35,818 bases of DNA from an uncultured Oscillospiraceae bacterium (GCA_947624385.1 CANQJZ010000027.1:1-35818), one strand, 5' to 3'. Counted from the first letter of the stretch, positions 1 to 9,591 are shown. The notes: generated by a model from the letters alone, not told the origin. Made by a program: numbers and translations.

Positions 1-639
1 TAGACGGTCTGGGTGTGGCTGTGGTCATTTTTGCAGGCGATGGTCAGGGTGGTGTAGTTCCCGTCCACGCCGGGCATCAGAGGCACCTCGTCACCCTCGG
101 CGTCCCAGGCGTGGCCCAGGGCGGGAACGGCCTCCGTGACGGTGAACACACCGGTCTCGCAGCCCAGCTCCTTGGCCTTCTCCGACGCGTCCGCCGTGCA
201 GGTCATATAGCCGATAGAGCCGCAGGTGGGCTTCATCGTCATTTCCGACGTAGTATCCACCGTCACCGACTGCTGGTGGGACTCGTCATGGGCGCAGGTG
301 AAGGTCACCGTGGCCTGGGAATAATCCTCCGACCAGGTTGCCGAGCCGCGCCAGGCGTGGCCCACCGGGGCCACGGAGAAGCTATGGCTGTCGGAGAGCG
401 TCTGGCCGTTTATGGTCACCGTGGCGGTATAGATCCGGGCGCCTTCCTCCGTACACTTGGGCGGCGTCTCGCCCGTCAGGGTCGCCGTCACCGTCTCCGT
501 CACAGGCGCGCCGCCGGGTACAGGCAGATGCAGGGTGGCGACGGGCGGCTCGCCGGCCGTCAGATCATCGGGCCAGGTCCAGGTGACGCTGCTCGGGTCA
601 ATGTCGCTCACCGCCGTGAAGGTGTTGTCCCGGATGACG

Positions 640-3215
640 TACAGCGTCTCTAACCCGTCCATTTTGACCCAGAGCGCGCCGCTTTCATCGGCCAGGGCCT
701 TGGACACGTAGGCGTACACAGATTCGTGTCATTGTCCAAAGCTGCGTGGTTCCGGGGCTGCCATTGTTTATCGCCGATGGTCACGGCCATGCCGTTGGGA
801 TTGGAAACGGTCAGCAGGTAGGCCGGGTTGCCGTTACCGTCCCCGGGCTGGACGCCGACGCTGCCCTTCACCGAGCCGCCGGTGATGGTCACATAGATGT
901 TGGTGCCGCTGCCGTACCCGTTGCCGATATCCGCGCAGGACTCGCCGCCGGTGGCCGTTACGGTGCCGCCGTAGATGGCTATATAGCCGCTGGTTCCCCA
1001 GCTGCCCGAAGTCCCGGCGCCGATACCCGCGGCGTGATAGCCGCCCCGGGCCGTCACCACGCCGCCGTTGATGTCCATCGTGAAGTTGGTGGTGCCGCTC
1101 CCGCCGCCGATGCCCGCGCCGCCTGCGCCGCCGACAGCCGTGATCACACCGCCGTTGATGACCACCCGGGAGTGGTCGTGCCAGTCGCCGTGGGTGCCGA
1201 TGCCCACCGCTCCATAGGTGCCGCTGGACGTCAGAACGCCGTCCTTTGTATAGTCCGCGTTCTGGCCCCAGATGGTCAGATGCGAGCCCTCTTGGACATT
1301 GATGCCGCGTTTGCACGTCAGGCTTGCGCCGTTGGCCAGGATCAGATTCACATCGCCGCTGACGGTGACCTGCCTCGTGGTCACAGTGCCGAGCGCTATA
1401 TACCAGCCGCCCGTACCGTTGTCCGGGCTCCAGCTCGTCGTGCCATTCACGAGCGGCTCCGCCGAGTCGCGTGTCTGGACCTGTCCGGCCACCGGGTCAT
1501 AGTAGTTCACGGTCGTGACCGCCTCGTAAAGGCCCTTATCCGCGTTCAGCACGTACCAGACTGGCGTTTCGCTCCCCACCGCCACGCGCACGGCAGACTC
1601 GGACCGATACATATACAGGTCCGTGTCGCCCTCGCCCGACGCCGCGTGGTTGTTGATGTTCCAAGCCGCGCCGTTTATGGTGACGGTCTCGCCGTTGGGG
1701 TTGGCCACCTGCAGCAGATATACCGGCTGGCCGCCGGCGTTCACCGGCCGGGGCGTGACGCCGCCCTTCACCGAGCCGCCGCTGATGGTCACCGGGCCAT
1801 TTTCCGCTTTGATATCGCCCTGGGCCATCACAATGCCGCTGCGGATGGTCACAGCGGGCACGGCGACAGCCGCGCCGGCCGTTACGACGCCGCCGTTGAC
1901 GGTCACCGCGCCGCTGCCGGTGACGCCGCCCTGGATCGCCAGCGCACGTCCTTGATATAGTCGCTCTGATCGCCCCAGACGGTCAGGCTCCCGCCGTCCT
2001 GGACGGTGATGCTCTGGCTGACCGTCAAGCTCGTCCCTTTGGGCAGGATCAGGTTCACATCGCCGCTGACGGTCACCGCGTCCAGGCCCACCGCGCCGCT
2101 GGCCACATACCAGCCGTTTTCCCACGCGGTCACGCCGTCCTTCACGATGACGACGTTCTCCGCCTGCTTTTTCGCACCCGTGCCGGGGTCGTAGTATCCC
2201 GCCGTGCCGTCCTCGACGATGCCCGCGCTCTCAAACTGGTTCGTCTGCGTATTCAGACGATACCTCTCCGTCGGCTTGCTCCCGACGGCCACGCCCGCCT
2301 CCGCGTCCGTCTCGGACAGATACATATAAAGGGTCTCGTCGCTGTCCGCTGCCGCGTGATTGACGCCGCTCCAGGTCCTTCCGTTCACGGTGACGGTCTT
2401 GCCACCCGGGTTGGAAAGCGGCAAAAGATAGACCGGCTCGCCGTTTCCGTTCACGCTCTGGGGCGCAACGCCGCCCTTCACCGAGCCGCCGTTGATGGTC
2501 AGACTGGCCTGGTTGCCGCCGACCCCTGCGCCGCCGCTGCCGGTGGCCGACACCACGCCGCCGTTGATGATGACCGTCGCGTCGTCGGTCTCATATCTGC
2601 TGCCGATGCCCGCGGATCCCCTGCCGCCTGTGGCGTTGACCACGCCGCCGTCGATGGTCACCGTGGACGTGGACAGCATGCCTGAGCCGACCCCTGCGCC
2701 GCCGCTGCCGCCGGTGGCCGTCACGTCGCCGCCGGTGATGGTCACCGTGCCGCCGGTGATGCCGCCGCTTGCCGTCACCACGCCATTGTCGATGGTCACC
2801 GTGCCGCCCTCGCCGGCGTCGATGCCGCCCTGGGCCGTCACCACGCCGCCGTTGATGGTCAGACTGGCCTTGCGGCCCACATTCAGGCCGCCGCTCTGGA
2901 TCGTCAGCGTGCCGTCCTGGCTATAGTCGCTCTGATCGCCCCAGATGGTCAGGCTGCAGTAATTGTTGATGTGGATGCCATTGGTGACCGTCAGGCGCGC
3001 CCCCCTGGGGCAGGATCAGGTTCACATTGCTCCCCGTGACATCGACCTGCTCAAGGCTCATCACGCTGTGTAACAGCCTGCCGTCGCTCGTTCTTTCTCC
3101 GACCACGTACCAGCCGCTCGAGATCTGGTTCTTTGTCCACTCCTGGAACTCCTACGTGACAAGCGTGACGCGGCGCGCCTGCTGCTCCGACTGTGTGTTG
3201 GGGTCGTAGTATGCC
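640..3215 (-). repeat. Three tandem beta-repeat modules in the surface protein
   Basis: Each module starts with a YYDP motif (near 3211, 2196 and 1506). It continues with a VTVSGDVNLIL segment, then LTIWGxxxDYxKDG, a variable number of TINGGVVTAxGG turns, a SVKGGV segment, and an NPxGxTVT...NHAAxDxDTxLYMY segment. Module lengths are about 1.0, 0.7 and 0.9 kb, and most of the difference lies in the number of glycine-rich turns. The internal similarity let me place the frameshifts by comparing copies. Confidence 0.75.
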
Positions 3216-3241
3216 ACGGTCGCAACGGTCACGGCGGCCGT

Positions 3242-3511
3242 CTCAGCCTCCGGCTCCTCTGTGACCTCAGGCTCCTCCGTGACCTCAGGCTCCTCCGTGA
3301 CCTCGGGTTCTTCCGTAACTTCCGGTTCGACCGTGACCTCGGGCTCCGCCGTGACCTCGGGCTCGACCGTGACCTCGGGTTCCGCCGTAGCCTCGGGTTC
3401 CTCCGTGGCCTCTGGTTCCTCCGTGGCCTCCGGTTCCGCCGTAGCCTCAGGCTCCTCCGCAACCTCGGGTTCAGCTGTAACTTCCGGCTCGACCGTAGCC
3501 TCCGGCTCGTC
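3242..3511 (-). repeat. Tandem 18-bp repeat encoding E-P-E-[VA]-T-x hexapeptides
   Basis: About 15 consecutive hexapeptide units EPEVTx or EPEATx (x = E, A or V) follow directly after the signal peptide. The tract is strongly acidic and proline-rich, like wall-spanning stalks of Gram-positive surface proteins. The DNA unit (GACCTCGGGTTC-like on the plus strand) is imperfect, and copies near 3260-3310 are the most alike. The tract creates long open frames in other phases, which are shadows. Confidence 0.85.
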
Positions 3512-3759
3512 CGCCGCGAACGCCGTCGTCGCCAGACTGCCAAAGGCAAGGATGACCGCCAGAAGCACCGCTATGCTCCGTTTTGCCATACGCATTCCAG
3601 TTACCTCCTTGCGCCAGGTTGAAAGTGTATTATACAACCAATTCTGGAAGCAACATGATAAAATGTCGCGCCAAATGTCAATGCCTTTGTCCTGAAATGC
3701 AGAAATTCCGACCTGAATTGCATCTTGACGGGCATTATCTGGCTTTATCGATCGCATTG

Positions 3760-3768
3760 TGCTATACT
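3760..3768 (+). promoter_or_regulatory. Extended -10 promoter element before the aldo/keto reductase
   Basis: TGCTATACT is an extended -10 element 34 bases before the reductase start. No convincing -35 lies 17 bases upstream, which fits an extended -10 promoter. The same nonamer recurs at 32066-32074 (minus) and 32634-32642. Confidence 0.45.
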
Positions 3769-3801
3769 GGTTCCGTTAAAAACTACAAGGAGGAGCACCC
3801 C

Positions 3802-4917
3802 ATGTCTGACTATTTCGGAAAAGAGACGCCCAAGCTGGGCTTCGGCCTGATGCGCCTGCCCAAAAAGGGCATCAAGACGGACATCGAGCAGGTCAAGCAA
3901 ATGGCGGACCTGTTTCTGGCGGCGGGCTTTACGTACTTTGACACCGCCTACGTGTACGGCACGTCGGAATCGGATATCAAAAAAGCCCTGGTGGACCGCT
4001 ATCCCAGGGACAGCTACACCCTGGCGACCAAGCTGAACGCCATGGTGGCCCCCACGGAGAAGATGGCGAAAAAGCAATTCGAGACAAGCCTGTCCCGCAC
4101 CGGCGCGGGGTATTTCGACTATTACCTGCTCCATGCCATGATGGAGAATAACCACGCCAAATATGACAAGTTCCACCTGTGGGACTATGCGGCCCAGAAG
4201 AAGGCCGATGGGCTGATAAAGCACCTGGGCTTCTCCTTCCACGCAGGGCCGAAGCTGCTGGACAAGCTGCTCACCGACCACCCGGAGGTGGATTTCGTGC
4301 AGCTGCAGATAAACTACGCCGACTGGGAGAACCCGGACGTGACATCCCGGGCCAACTATGAGATGGCAAGGTCCCACGGCAAGAGCATCGTGGTTATGGA
4401 GCCGGTGAAGGGCGGCAATCTGGCGGACCCGCCCGCGGCGGTGAAAAAGCTGTTCACAGATTACGCCCCCGACGCATCCCCGGCCTCCTGGGCCATCCGG
4501 TTCGTGGCCAGTCTGGACGGGATCATCACGGTGCTGTCCGGCATGAGCAGCGTGGCGCAGATGGAGGATAACCTCTCCTACATGAAGGACTTCAAGCCGC
4601 TCAACGAGGACGAGCAGGGTATCATCCGGGAGGCGCAGCGTATCTTGGGCCATTCGGCGGCCATCCCCTGCACGGCCTGTCACTACTGCACAGACGGCTG
4701 CCCCCGCGAGATACCCATCCCGGACATCTTCGCCGCCGCCAATAAGCAGCTGGGCAACGGTCAAATGGAACAGGCGAGGGAAGCGTACGCCGCCGTGACC
4801 GGGGAGGGTCACCGGGCCTCGGACTGCATCGGCTGCAAACAGTGCGAGCGGGCGTGCCCTCAGCATTTGCCCATAACCAGGTATCTCGGGCAGTGCGCCG
4901 AAATGCTGGAAAAGTAG
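3802..4917 (+). CDS. Aldo/keto reductase with C-terminal 4Fe-4S domain
   Basis: Predicted cytoplasmic NAD(P)H-dependent oxidoreductase of 371 aa. The start at 3802 is chosen for its AAGGAGG site at 3787-3793; the frame is open further upstream without a ribosome site. The AKR barrel shows the catalytic tetrad: D47 and Y52 in FDTAYVYG, K77 in ATKLN, and H111 in YYLLHAM. A C-terminal region adds two cysteine clusters, CTACHYCTDGCP near residue 290 and CIGCKQCERACP near 342, each of the 4Fe-4S type. This two-part layout is a known family in anaerobic Firmicutes ('aldo/keto reductase, 4Fe-4S-containing'), whose physiological substrates are mostly unknown. Length is normal for the family. The gene stands alone, transcribed away from the surface-protein pseudogene and followed by a strong terminator. 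Confidence 0.93.
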   Translation: MSDYFGKETPKLGFGLMRLPKKGIKTDIEQVKQMADLFLAAGFTYFDTAYVYGTSESDIKKALVDRYPRDSYTLATKLNAMVAPTEKMAKKQFETSLSRTGAGYFDYYLLHAMMENNHAKYDKFHLWDYAAQKKADGLIKHLGFSFHAGPKLLDKLLTDHPEVDFVQLQINYADWENPDVTSRANYEMARSHGKSIVVMEPVKGGNLADPPAAVKKLFTDYAPDASPASWAIRFVASLDGIITVLSGMSSVAQMEDNLSYMKDFKPLNEDEQGIIREAQRILGHSAAIPCTACHYCTDGCPREIPIPDIFAAANKQLGNGQMEQAREAYAAVTGEGHRASDCIGCKQCERACPQHLPITRYLGQCAEMLEK

Positions 4918-4946
4918 GGGAGAGCCGTCTTACAAAACTGTCACAT

Positions 4947-4995
4947 CCGGGGGCCGAAATGTCACCTGATTCGATTTCGGCTCCCGGAGGTTTTT
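4947..4995 (+). terminator. Rho-independent terminator after the aldo/keto reductase
   Basis: The arm CCGGGGGCCGAAAT (4947-4960) pairs with ATTTCGGCTCCCGG (4974-4987) in a 14-bp stem with one G-U wobble. After AGG comes a TTTTTG tail. It lies between the reductase stop and the ABC transporter start and could also act as an attenuator for the latter. Confidence 0.8.
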
Positions 4996-5026
4996 GTTAT
5001 CATGGGCCCGTAAGGAGGGCATGACG

Positions 5027-5794
5027 ATGACGATGCTTGAAGTACAAAGTCTTGGCAAAATTTACACGGGCCGGTTCGGCGGCAATCAGGTGCGGGCGCT
5101 TTCCAACGTGTCGTTCACGGTGGAAAAGGGCGAATACGTGGCCATCATGGGCGAGTCCGGCTCCGGCAAGACGACGCTGCTCAATATCCTCGCGGCGCTG
5201 GACAAGCCCACCAGCGGCAAGGTGCTGTTGGAGGGCCGGGACCTGTCCACCATTAAGGAGGACGAGCTGGCGGCCTTCCGGCGGGACAGCCTGGGGTTCG
5301 TGTTTCAGGACTTTAACCTGCTGGACACGTTCAATCTGCGGGACAACATCTTCCTGCCGCTGGTGCTGGCGGGGAAGGGCTATGGGGAGATGGCCGAGCG
5401 GTTGCAGCCCATCGCCCAAAAGATGGGCATCACGGAGGTGCTGACCAAGTACCCCTACGAGTGCTCCGGCGGACAGAAGCAGCGGGCGGCGGTGGCCCGG
5501 GCGGTCATCACGGACCCGAAGATATTACTGGCTGACGAACCCACGGGGGCGCTGGACTCCAAGTCCTCCGACGGGCTGCTGGACCTGTTTGCCAGTCTGA
5601 ACCGGGAGGGGCAGACCATTTTGATGGTCACCCACTCCGTCAAGGCGGCCAGCCACGCGGGGCGGGTGCTGTTCATCAAAGACGGAGAGCTGTTCCATCA
5701 AATTTACCGGGGGGACAGCACCAACGAGCAGCTTTACCAGAAGATCGCCGAGACCCTGACGCTGCTGGCCACGGGAGGGCGCGGGCATGAATAA
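5027..5794 (+). CDS. ABC transporter ATP-binding protein (BceA/MacB type)
   Basis: ATPase of 255 aa that would power the permease encoded next. Visible motifs are Walker A GESGSGKTT near residue 43, Q-loop FQDFNLL, signature CSGGQKQR, Walker B ILLADEPTGALDS, and the switch VTHS. The family exports or senses antimicrobial peptides, lipoproteins or cell-wall intermediates from the inner face of the membrane. ATG codons at 5021, 5027 and 5033 are in frame. 5027 has the best spacing (about 8 bases) from AAGGAGG at 5012-5018. The stop overlaps the permease start by 8 bases, so the two are probably translationally coupled. No two-component system is adjacent, unlike most bacitracin-type BceAB operons, so the substrate cannot be named. 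Confidence 0.93.
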   Translation: MTMLEVQSLGKIYTGRFGGNQVRALSNVSFTVEKGEYVAIMGESGSGKTTLLNILAALDKPTSGKVLLEGRDLSTIKEDELAAFRRDSLGFVFQDFNLLDTFNLRDNIFLPLVLAGKGYGEMAERLQPIAQKMGITEVLTKYPYECSGGQKQRAAVARAVITDPKILLADEPTGALDSKSSDGLLDLFASLNREGQTILMVTHSVKAASHAGRVLFIKDGELFHQIYRGDSTNEQLYQKIAETLTLLATGGRGHE

Positions 5795-7817
5795 GCATCT
5801 TTACGCCCGGCTGGCCGCCCGGAACCTGCGGAAAAACGCCCGCAGCTACGGCCCGTTCATTCTGGCGGGCGCGCTGACGGTGGCGATGTTTTACATCATT
5901 TTGGCCCTGTCCGTGGACGAGGGGCTGCAGAGCATGACCGGGGCGGTCACGATACAGCTCGTCATGCGCTACGGCGTGGTCGTGGTGGGCCTGTTCGCGG
6001 TCATCTTTCTCTTTTACACCAACAGCTTTCTCATCAAGCGGCGCAAGCGGGAGTTCGGCCTATATAACGTGCTGGGGCTGGAGAAAAAGCACCTGGCGAA
6101 GGTCATCACCTTCGAGACGGCATACGTGGCGGCGCTCAGTGTGGCGCTGGGGCTGGTGCTGGGGCTGGCGCTCAACAAGCTGATGATGCTGCTGGTGGCG
6201 CGGATACTGGGCGTGGAGGCGCCGCTGGGCTTTACCATCGGTCCACGGACGCTCCTTTGGGTGCTGGGCGTCACGGCGGCGCTGTTCGGGGCCATATTTC
6301 TGGCCATCTTTCTCTACAGCGTCCGGCAGGTGTACGTGGCGAGGCCGGTGGAGCTTTTGCTCTCGGAGCACGCCGGGGAGCGGGAGCCCAGGGCCAAGTG
6401 GCTCATGGCGCTCATAGGGCTGGCCTGTCTGGGTGCGGGGTATTATATCTCCGTCACCACAACGGACGTGCTACAGGCCATCTTCCTGTTTTTCGTGGCG
6501 GTGGTGCTGGTCATCATCGGGACATACCTGCTCTTCACCGCCGGGAGCGTCGCCCTTTTGAAGCTGCTGCGGAACAACAAACGCTATTACTACAAAACAC
6601 GGCACTTCACCGCCGTCAGCGGCATGATGTACCGGATGAAGCAAAACGCCGTGGGGCTGGCCAACATCTGCATCTTGTCCACCATGGTGCTGGTGATGAT
6701 CTCCGGCACAAGCTGCCTCATGCTGGGCATGGAGCAGAGCATGCGGACGGGGTATCCCTTCGATGTGAACATCCCCCGCAGCAATCCCGCGACCATCGCC
6801 ATGGTCAAAAATGCCGTGGCGGACGCGGGCATCACGGCGGAGAACGAGACGGAGTACGACTACATCACCTTCACAGCCTATCAACGGCCCGACGGGCTGG
6901 AGATGACCAGGGACTATGCCCTGGACACGAGCGCTTCCCTGTGCGACGTGCTGGTGGTGGACCTGGACGATTATAACCGGTGCACCGGCCAGGACTATAC
7001 CCTGGGTCCGGACGAGATACTGCTCAAGACCGAGCGGGCGGACTATGCCGGGGATACGGTGGAGCTGCTGGGCAAGACGTACACCGTCAAAGAACGGGTG
7101 GAGCCCAGGGTGAAGAGCGGCGAGCTGACCTTCAATCTGACAAGCTCCTGGTACATCGTGGTGTCGGACAAGGCAGAACTGGAGCGGCTGGTGCGGGCGG
7201 ACTTCGACACGCTGAACGCCGTGCAAGGCGGCGATATGACCGTGGGCGAGGCGCAGCATTTGTTGGGCCGGTATTACGGCTTTGACGTGCCCGGTCACGA
7301 TGACGACACGGCCCTGCGGGCACGATTGGCTATCCGGCAGGCGTGGAATGCGGCGTCGGAGGACGGGTCCGTGGACCTGGCGGGGACCTATGAGATACGG
7401 GCCTGGGAGCGGCAGGACTTCGTGAGCCTCTACGGGAGCCTTTTCTTCCTGGGGATGTTTTTGGGCCTTCTCTTCACCATGGCGGCCATCCTCATCATCT
7501 ACTACAAGCAGATCAGCGAGGGCCGGGACGACCGGGAGCGGTTTCAGATCATGCAAAAGGTGGGCATGAGCCGGTCGGAGGTCAAAAAAACCATTCACGC
7601 CCAGGTGCTGATCGTGTTCTTCCTGCCCCTGGTCACGGCGGGGGTGCACACGGGCTTTGCCTTCCCCATCCTGAACCGGGTGCTGGCGCTGTTCAACCTG
7701 GCGGGCACCAACTTTTACATCTGGTGCGTGCTGGGCACCTTCGGGGCGTTCACGGCGCTGTACGCGGTGGTGTACGCCCTCACCGCAAGGACGTATTATA
7801 AGCTGGTCAGCACATGA
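5787..7817 (+). CDS. ABC transporter permease, FtsX-like (BceB type)
   Basis: Integral membrane protein of 676 aa. The order of hydrophobic segments matches BceB-type permeases: one N-terminal helix near residues 23-45, FtsX-like helices between about 55 and 180, three more between about 205 and 310, a long extracytoplasmic domain of roughly 220 residues (about 320-545), and three C-terminal helices. YKQISEGRDDRERFQIMQKVGMSRSEV is the conserved cytoplasmic loop before the last helices. In characterised relatives the large outer domain recognises peptide antibiotics or their lipid-linked targets. Coupled to the upstream ATPase and followed by a strong terminator, so the two genes form a complete unit. 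Substrate unknown. Confidence 0.9.
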   Translation: MNKHLYARLAARNLRKNARSYGPFILAGALTVAMFYIILALSVDEGLQSMTGAVTIQLVMRYGVVVVGLFAVIFLFYTNSFLIKRRKREFGLYNVLGLEKKHLAKVITFETAYVAALSVALGLVLGLALNKLMMLLVARILGVEAPLGFTIGPRTLLWVLGVTAALFGAIFLAIFLYSVRQVYVARPVELLLSEHAGEREPRAKWLMALIGLACLGAGYYISVTTTDVLQAIFLFFVAVVLVIIGTYLLFTAGSVALLKLLRNNKRYYYKTRHFTAVSGMMYRMKQNAVGLANICILSTMVLVMISGTSCLMLGMEQSMRTGYPFDVNIPRSNPATIAMVKNAVADAGITAENETEYDYITFTAYQRPDGLEMTRDYALDTSASLCDVLVVDLDDYNRCTGQDYTLGPDEILLKTERADYAGDTVELLGKTYTVKERVEPRVKSGELTFNLTSSWYIVVSDKAELERLVRADFDTLNAVQGGDMTVGEAQHLLGRYYGFDVPGHDDDTALRARLAIRQAWNAASEDGSVDLAGTYEIRAWERQDFVSLYGSLFFLGMFLGLLFTMAAILIIYYKQISEGRDDRERFQIMQKVGMSRSEVKKTIHAQVLIVFFLPLVTAGVHTGFAFPILNRVLALFNLAGTNFYIWCVLGTFGAFTALYAVVYALTARTYYKLVST

Positions 7818-7834
7818 GACGACTGTCAAAGGCA

Positions 7835-7865
7835 AAAAGCGCCCTCATGGGAGGGCGCTTTTTTG
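7835..7865 (+). terminator. Rho-independent terminator after the ABC transporter
   Basis: A perfect 12-bp stem joins AAAAGCGCCCTC (7835-7846) and GAGGGCGCTTTT (7851-7862) with an ATGG loop and an uninterrupted T run. It separates the transporter operon from the glycan operon. Confidence 0.9.
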
Positions 7866-7882
7866 TCGCGGGAGGCATTTGA

Positions 7883-7911
7883 TTGACAGAGAAGGTAAAT
7901 AATATTATAAT
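7883..7911 (+). promoter_or_regulatory. Consensus sigma-A promoter of the glycan operon
   Basis: TTGACA (7883-7888), a 17-base spacer, and TATAAT (7906-7911) match the vegetative consensus exactly, 35 bases before the LCP start. It is the strongest promoter in the window. No terminator was seen before 26800, so it may drive much of the cluster. Confidence 0.9.
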
Positions 7912-7945
7912 GTCGTATCTCTAAAATTAACAAAGAGGTTATGTT

Positions 7946-9562
7946 ATGAGCGATCAGACGACCGGAAGACATTTGAGCAAGGCGGAGCCGGAGAGGAAGA
8001 GCGCGCCGGCCCCGGAGCGGGTGGAGACCGTTCGGGTCCAGCGGGAGCCGGAGCGGAAAAGGCCGGCGCTGGACCTGTTCGTCCGCTGGTTCCTGCTGGC
8101 GCTGCTGCTGGCGGCGACGGTGGCCCTTGTGGTGATGATCGTCCGGACAAAGATGATAAGCACAAAGTTCCTGATCGCCATCTGCGTGCTGTTGGGGGCG
8201 CTGTTCGCGCTGACGGCTTTGCTGATGCTGGCCTTCGGGAAAAAACACCGGCCCTGGGGCGGGATAGTACTGTCCGTGGTGCTGACGGCCGTGATGGCCG
8301 CCGGGTGCTATTATGGCTTCCAGGGGACCCAGACCCTGCAGAACATCACCAGTAACAGCACTACATACACCGCCTCCCACGTGGGCGTGTATGTGCGTCA
8401 GGACGACCCGGCCCAGTCCATGGACCAGGTGGCGGACTATACCATCGGCGTCATGGAGAGCATGGGCCGGGAGGCCGTGGACAAGGCCGTGGCGGAGCTG
8501 GGCAGCCAACTGGGGACCAGTCTGCAGACCACCGGCTTTGCCACGCCCACGCAGCTTGTGAACGCGCTGTTCGACGGCAGCGTCAACGCGGTGATCGCTG
8601 ACACGGCCTATCTGGAGGGTCTGCGGGAGATGGAGGACTACACCGGGCTCATCGACCAGATGCGGGAAGTGACGAAGATGCGCGTGCAGCTGGCCAAGCC
8701 CACGGAGGCGCCGGAGGAGGAGAAGGAAGAGGATGAGGAGCAGGAAACGCCCATGACGGAGCACGTGTACACGGTCCTCATCACCGGCATCGACAGCCGC
8801 TACGGCCTTGTCCCCAGCAGTCTCAGCGACGTGAATATACTGGTGACGGTGAACACGGATACCCGCCAGGCGCTGCTTGTCTCCACCCCCAGGGATTACA
8901 AGGTGAACTTCCCCAGCGTGGGCTACGAGGACAAGCTGACCCACGCCGGCTGGTTCGGCGAGCAGGAATGCATGGACGCCATCGGCGAGCTGTACGACGT
9001 GGACGTGGACTACTATTTCCGGATAAACTTTGAGGGATTCGTGAACATCATCGACGCCCTGGGCGGCGTGACGGTCAACTCCCCCATGACCTTTGACTCG
9101 AAGAACGTCCCCGGTTATCACTACGAGGAAGGTCCCAATGAGATGGACGGCGCCAGCGCCCTGGCCTTCGTGCGGGAGCGGTTCGTGTTTGAGGACGGCG
9201 ACGCCCAGCGGGGCAGAAACCAGCTCGAGATGATCCGGGGCATCATCCATAAGGTCATGAGCCCGGAGCTGCTGGCCCGGTATTCCTCACTGATGACGGC
9301 GGTGGAGGGCAGCTTTGAGATGACGATCCCCTACGATCTGATCGCGTCCCTGATCCGCCGGCAGCTGGACGAGGGCGGCGACTGGAACATCGTCAGCTAC
9401 AGCGTGGGCGGCGAGGGGACCCATGAGATATCCCCCACCCTTGGCACGGAGGTCTATATGACCATCCCCGACGAGACAACGGTCCAGACCGCCAAGGACA
9501 TGATGGCCCAGGTGTTCTCCGGCCAAAAACTGACCGCGGAGGGCGAGACGGTCGGCACGTGA
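7946..9562 (+). CDS. LytR-CpsA-Psr (LCP) family glycopolymer transferase
   Basis: Membrane protein of 538 aa. The family transfers lipid-linked glycopolymers (teichoic acids, capsule, wall polysaccharide) to peptidoglycan outside the cell. It has a charged cytoplasmic N-terminus, then three hydrophobic helices near residues 46-68, 77-99 and 107-128. An acidic EEEKEEDEEQE linker precedes the LCP domain, which starts near residue 272 (VYTVLITGIDSR). Conserved features are SDVNILVTVN, the arginine of STPRDYKV, and the RERFVFEDGDAQRGRNQ segment that contacts the pyrophosphate lipid. A C-terminal extension of about 90 residues has no motif I recognise. It is first in the operon behind a consensus promoter and overlaps the possible GTG start of the next gene, so it probably attaches the glycan made by this cluster. 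Confidence 0.92.
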   Translation: MSDQTTGRHLSKAEPERKSAPAPERVETVRVQREPERKRPALDLFVRWFLLALLLAATVALVVMIVRTKMISTKFLIAICVLLGALFALTALLMLAFGKKHRPWGGIVLSVVLTAVMAAGCYYGFQGTQTLQNITSNSTTYTASHVGVYVRQDDPAQSMDQVADYTIGVMESMGREAVDKAVAELGSQLGTSLQTTGFATPTQLVNALFDGSVNAVIADTAYLEGLREMEDYTGLIDQMREVTKMRVQLAKPTEAPEEEKEEDEEQETPMTEHVYTVLITGIDSRYGLVPSSLSDVNILVTVNTDTRQALLVSTPRDYKVNFPSVGYEDKLTHAGWFGEQECMDAIGELYDVDVDYYFRINFEGFVNIIDALGGVTVNSPMTFDSKNVPGYHYEEGPNEMDGASALAFVRERFVFEDGDAQRGRNQLEMIRGIIHKVMSPELLARYSSLMTAVEGSFEMTIPYDLIASLIRRQLDEGGDWNIVSYSVGGEGTHEISPTLGTEVYMTIPDETTVQTAKDMMAQVFSGQKLTAEGETVGT

Positions 9563-9591
9563 GCGCCGACGCGTCGGAAGGGAGCGCCGTG

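Larger units (their letters stand above)
1..3595 (-). pseudogene. Large secreted repeat (adhesin-like) protein, disrupted and partial
   Basis: The start at 3595 (MRMAKRS) has an AAGGAGGT ribosome site at 3603-3610. It opens a signal peptide with a hydrophobic core and a probable AFA|ADE cleavage site. A Pro/Glu-rich hexapeptide tract follows, then three large modules rich in TINGGxVTAxGG and GGAGIGG turns, typical of parallel beta-helix surface proteins of gut Firmicutes. The reading is broken four times. An in-frame TAG lies at 3152-3154. An extra base sits in a C6 run at 3000-3005. One base is missing at about 1946-1947. Two extra bases occur at 717-718. Past each lesion the protein resumes in another frame with matching repeat sequence, so one ancestral gene is clear. 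The last piece (about 716 to 1) has GHAW and TFTCAHDESH-like segments and is open at the window edge. TAG is an ordinary stop in neighbouring genes, so recoding is unlikely. Function is inferred as cell-surface adhesion or display; substrate unknown. Confidence 0.8.

Noticed and set aside
15-1960. Long plus-strand open frames opposite the surface protein
   Set aside because: They are antisense to a coherent minus-strand protein with a signal peptide and internal repeats. Their translations are low-complexity Ala/His/Gly/Arg text with no ribosome sites.
3242-3511. CRISPR array
   Set aside because: The repeats are contiguous 18-bp coding units with no unique spacers.
3261-3695. Plus-strand frame rich in TSGSxV repeats
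   Set aside because: Mirror of the EPEVTx tandem repeat. Its periodicity comes from the 18-bp unit, not from a protein.
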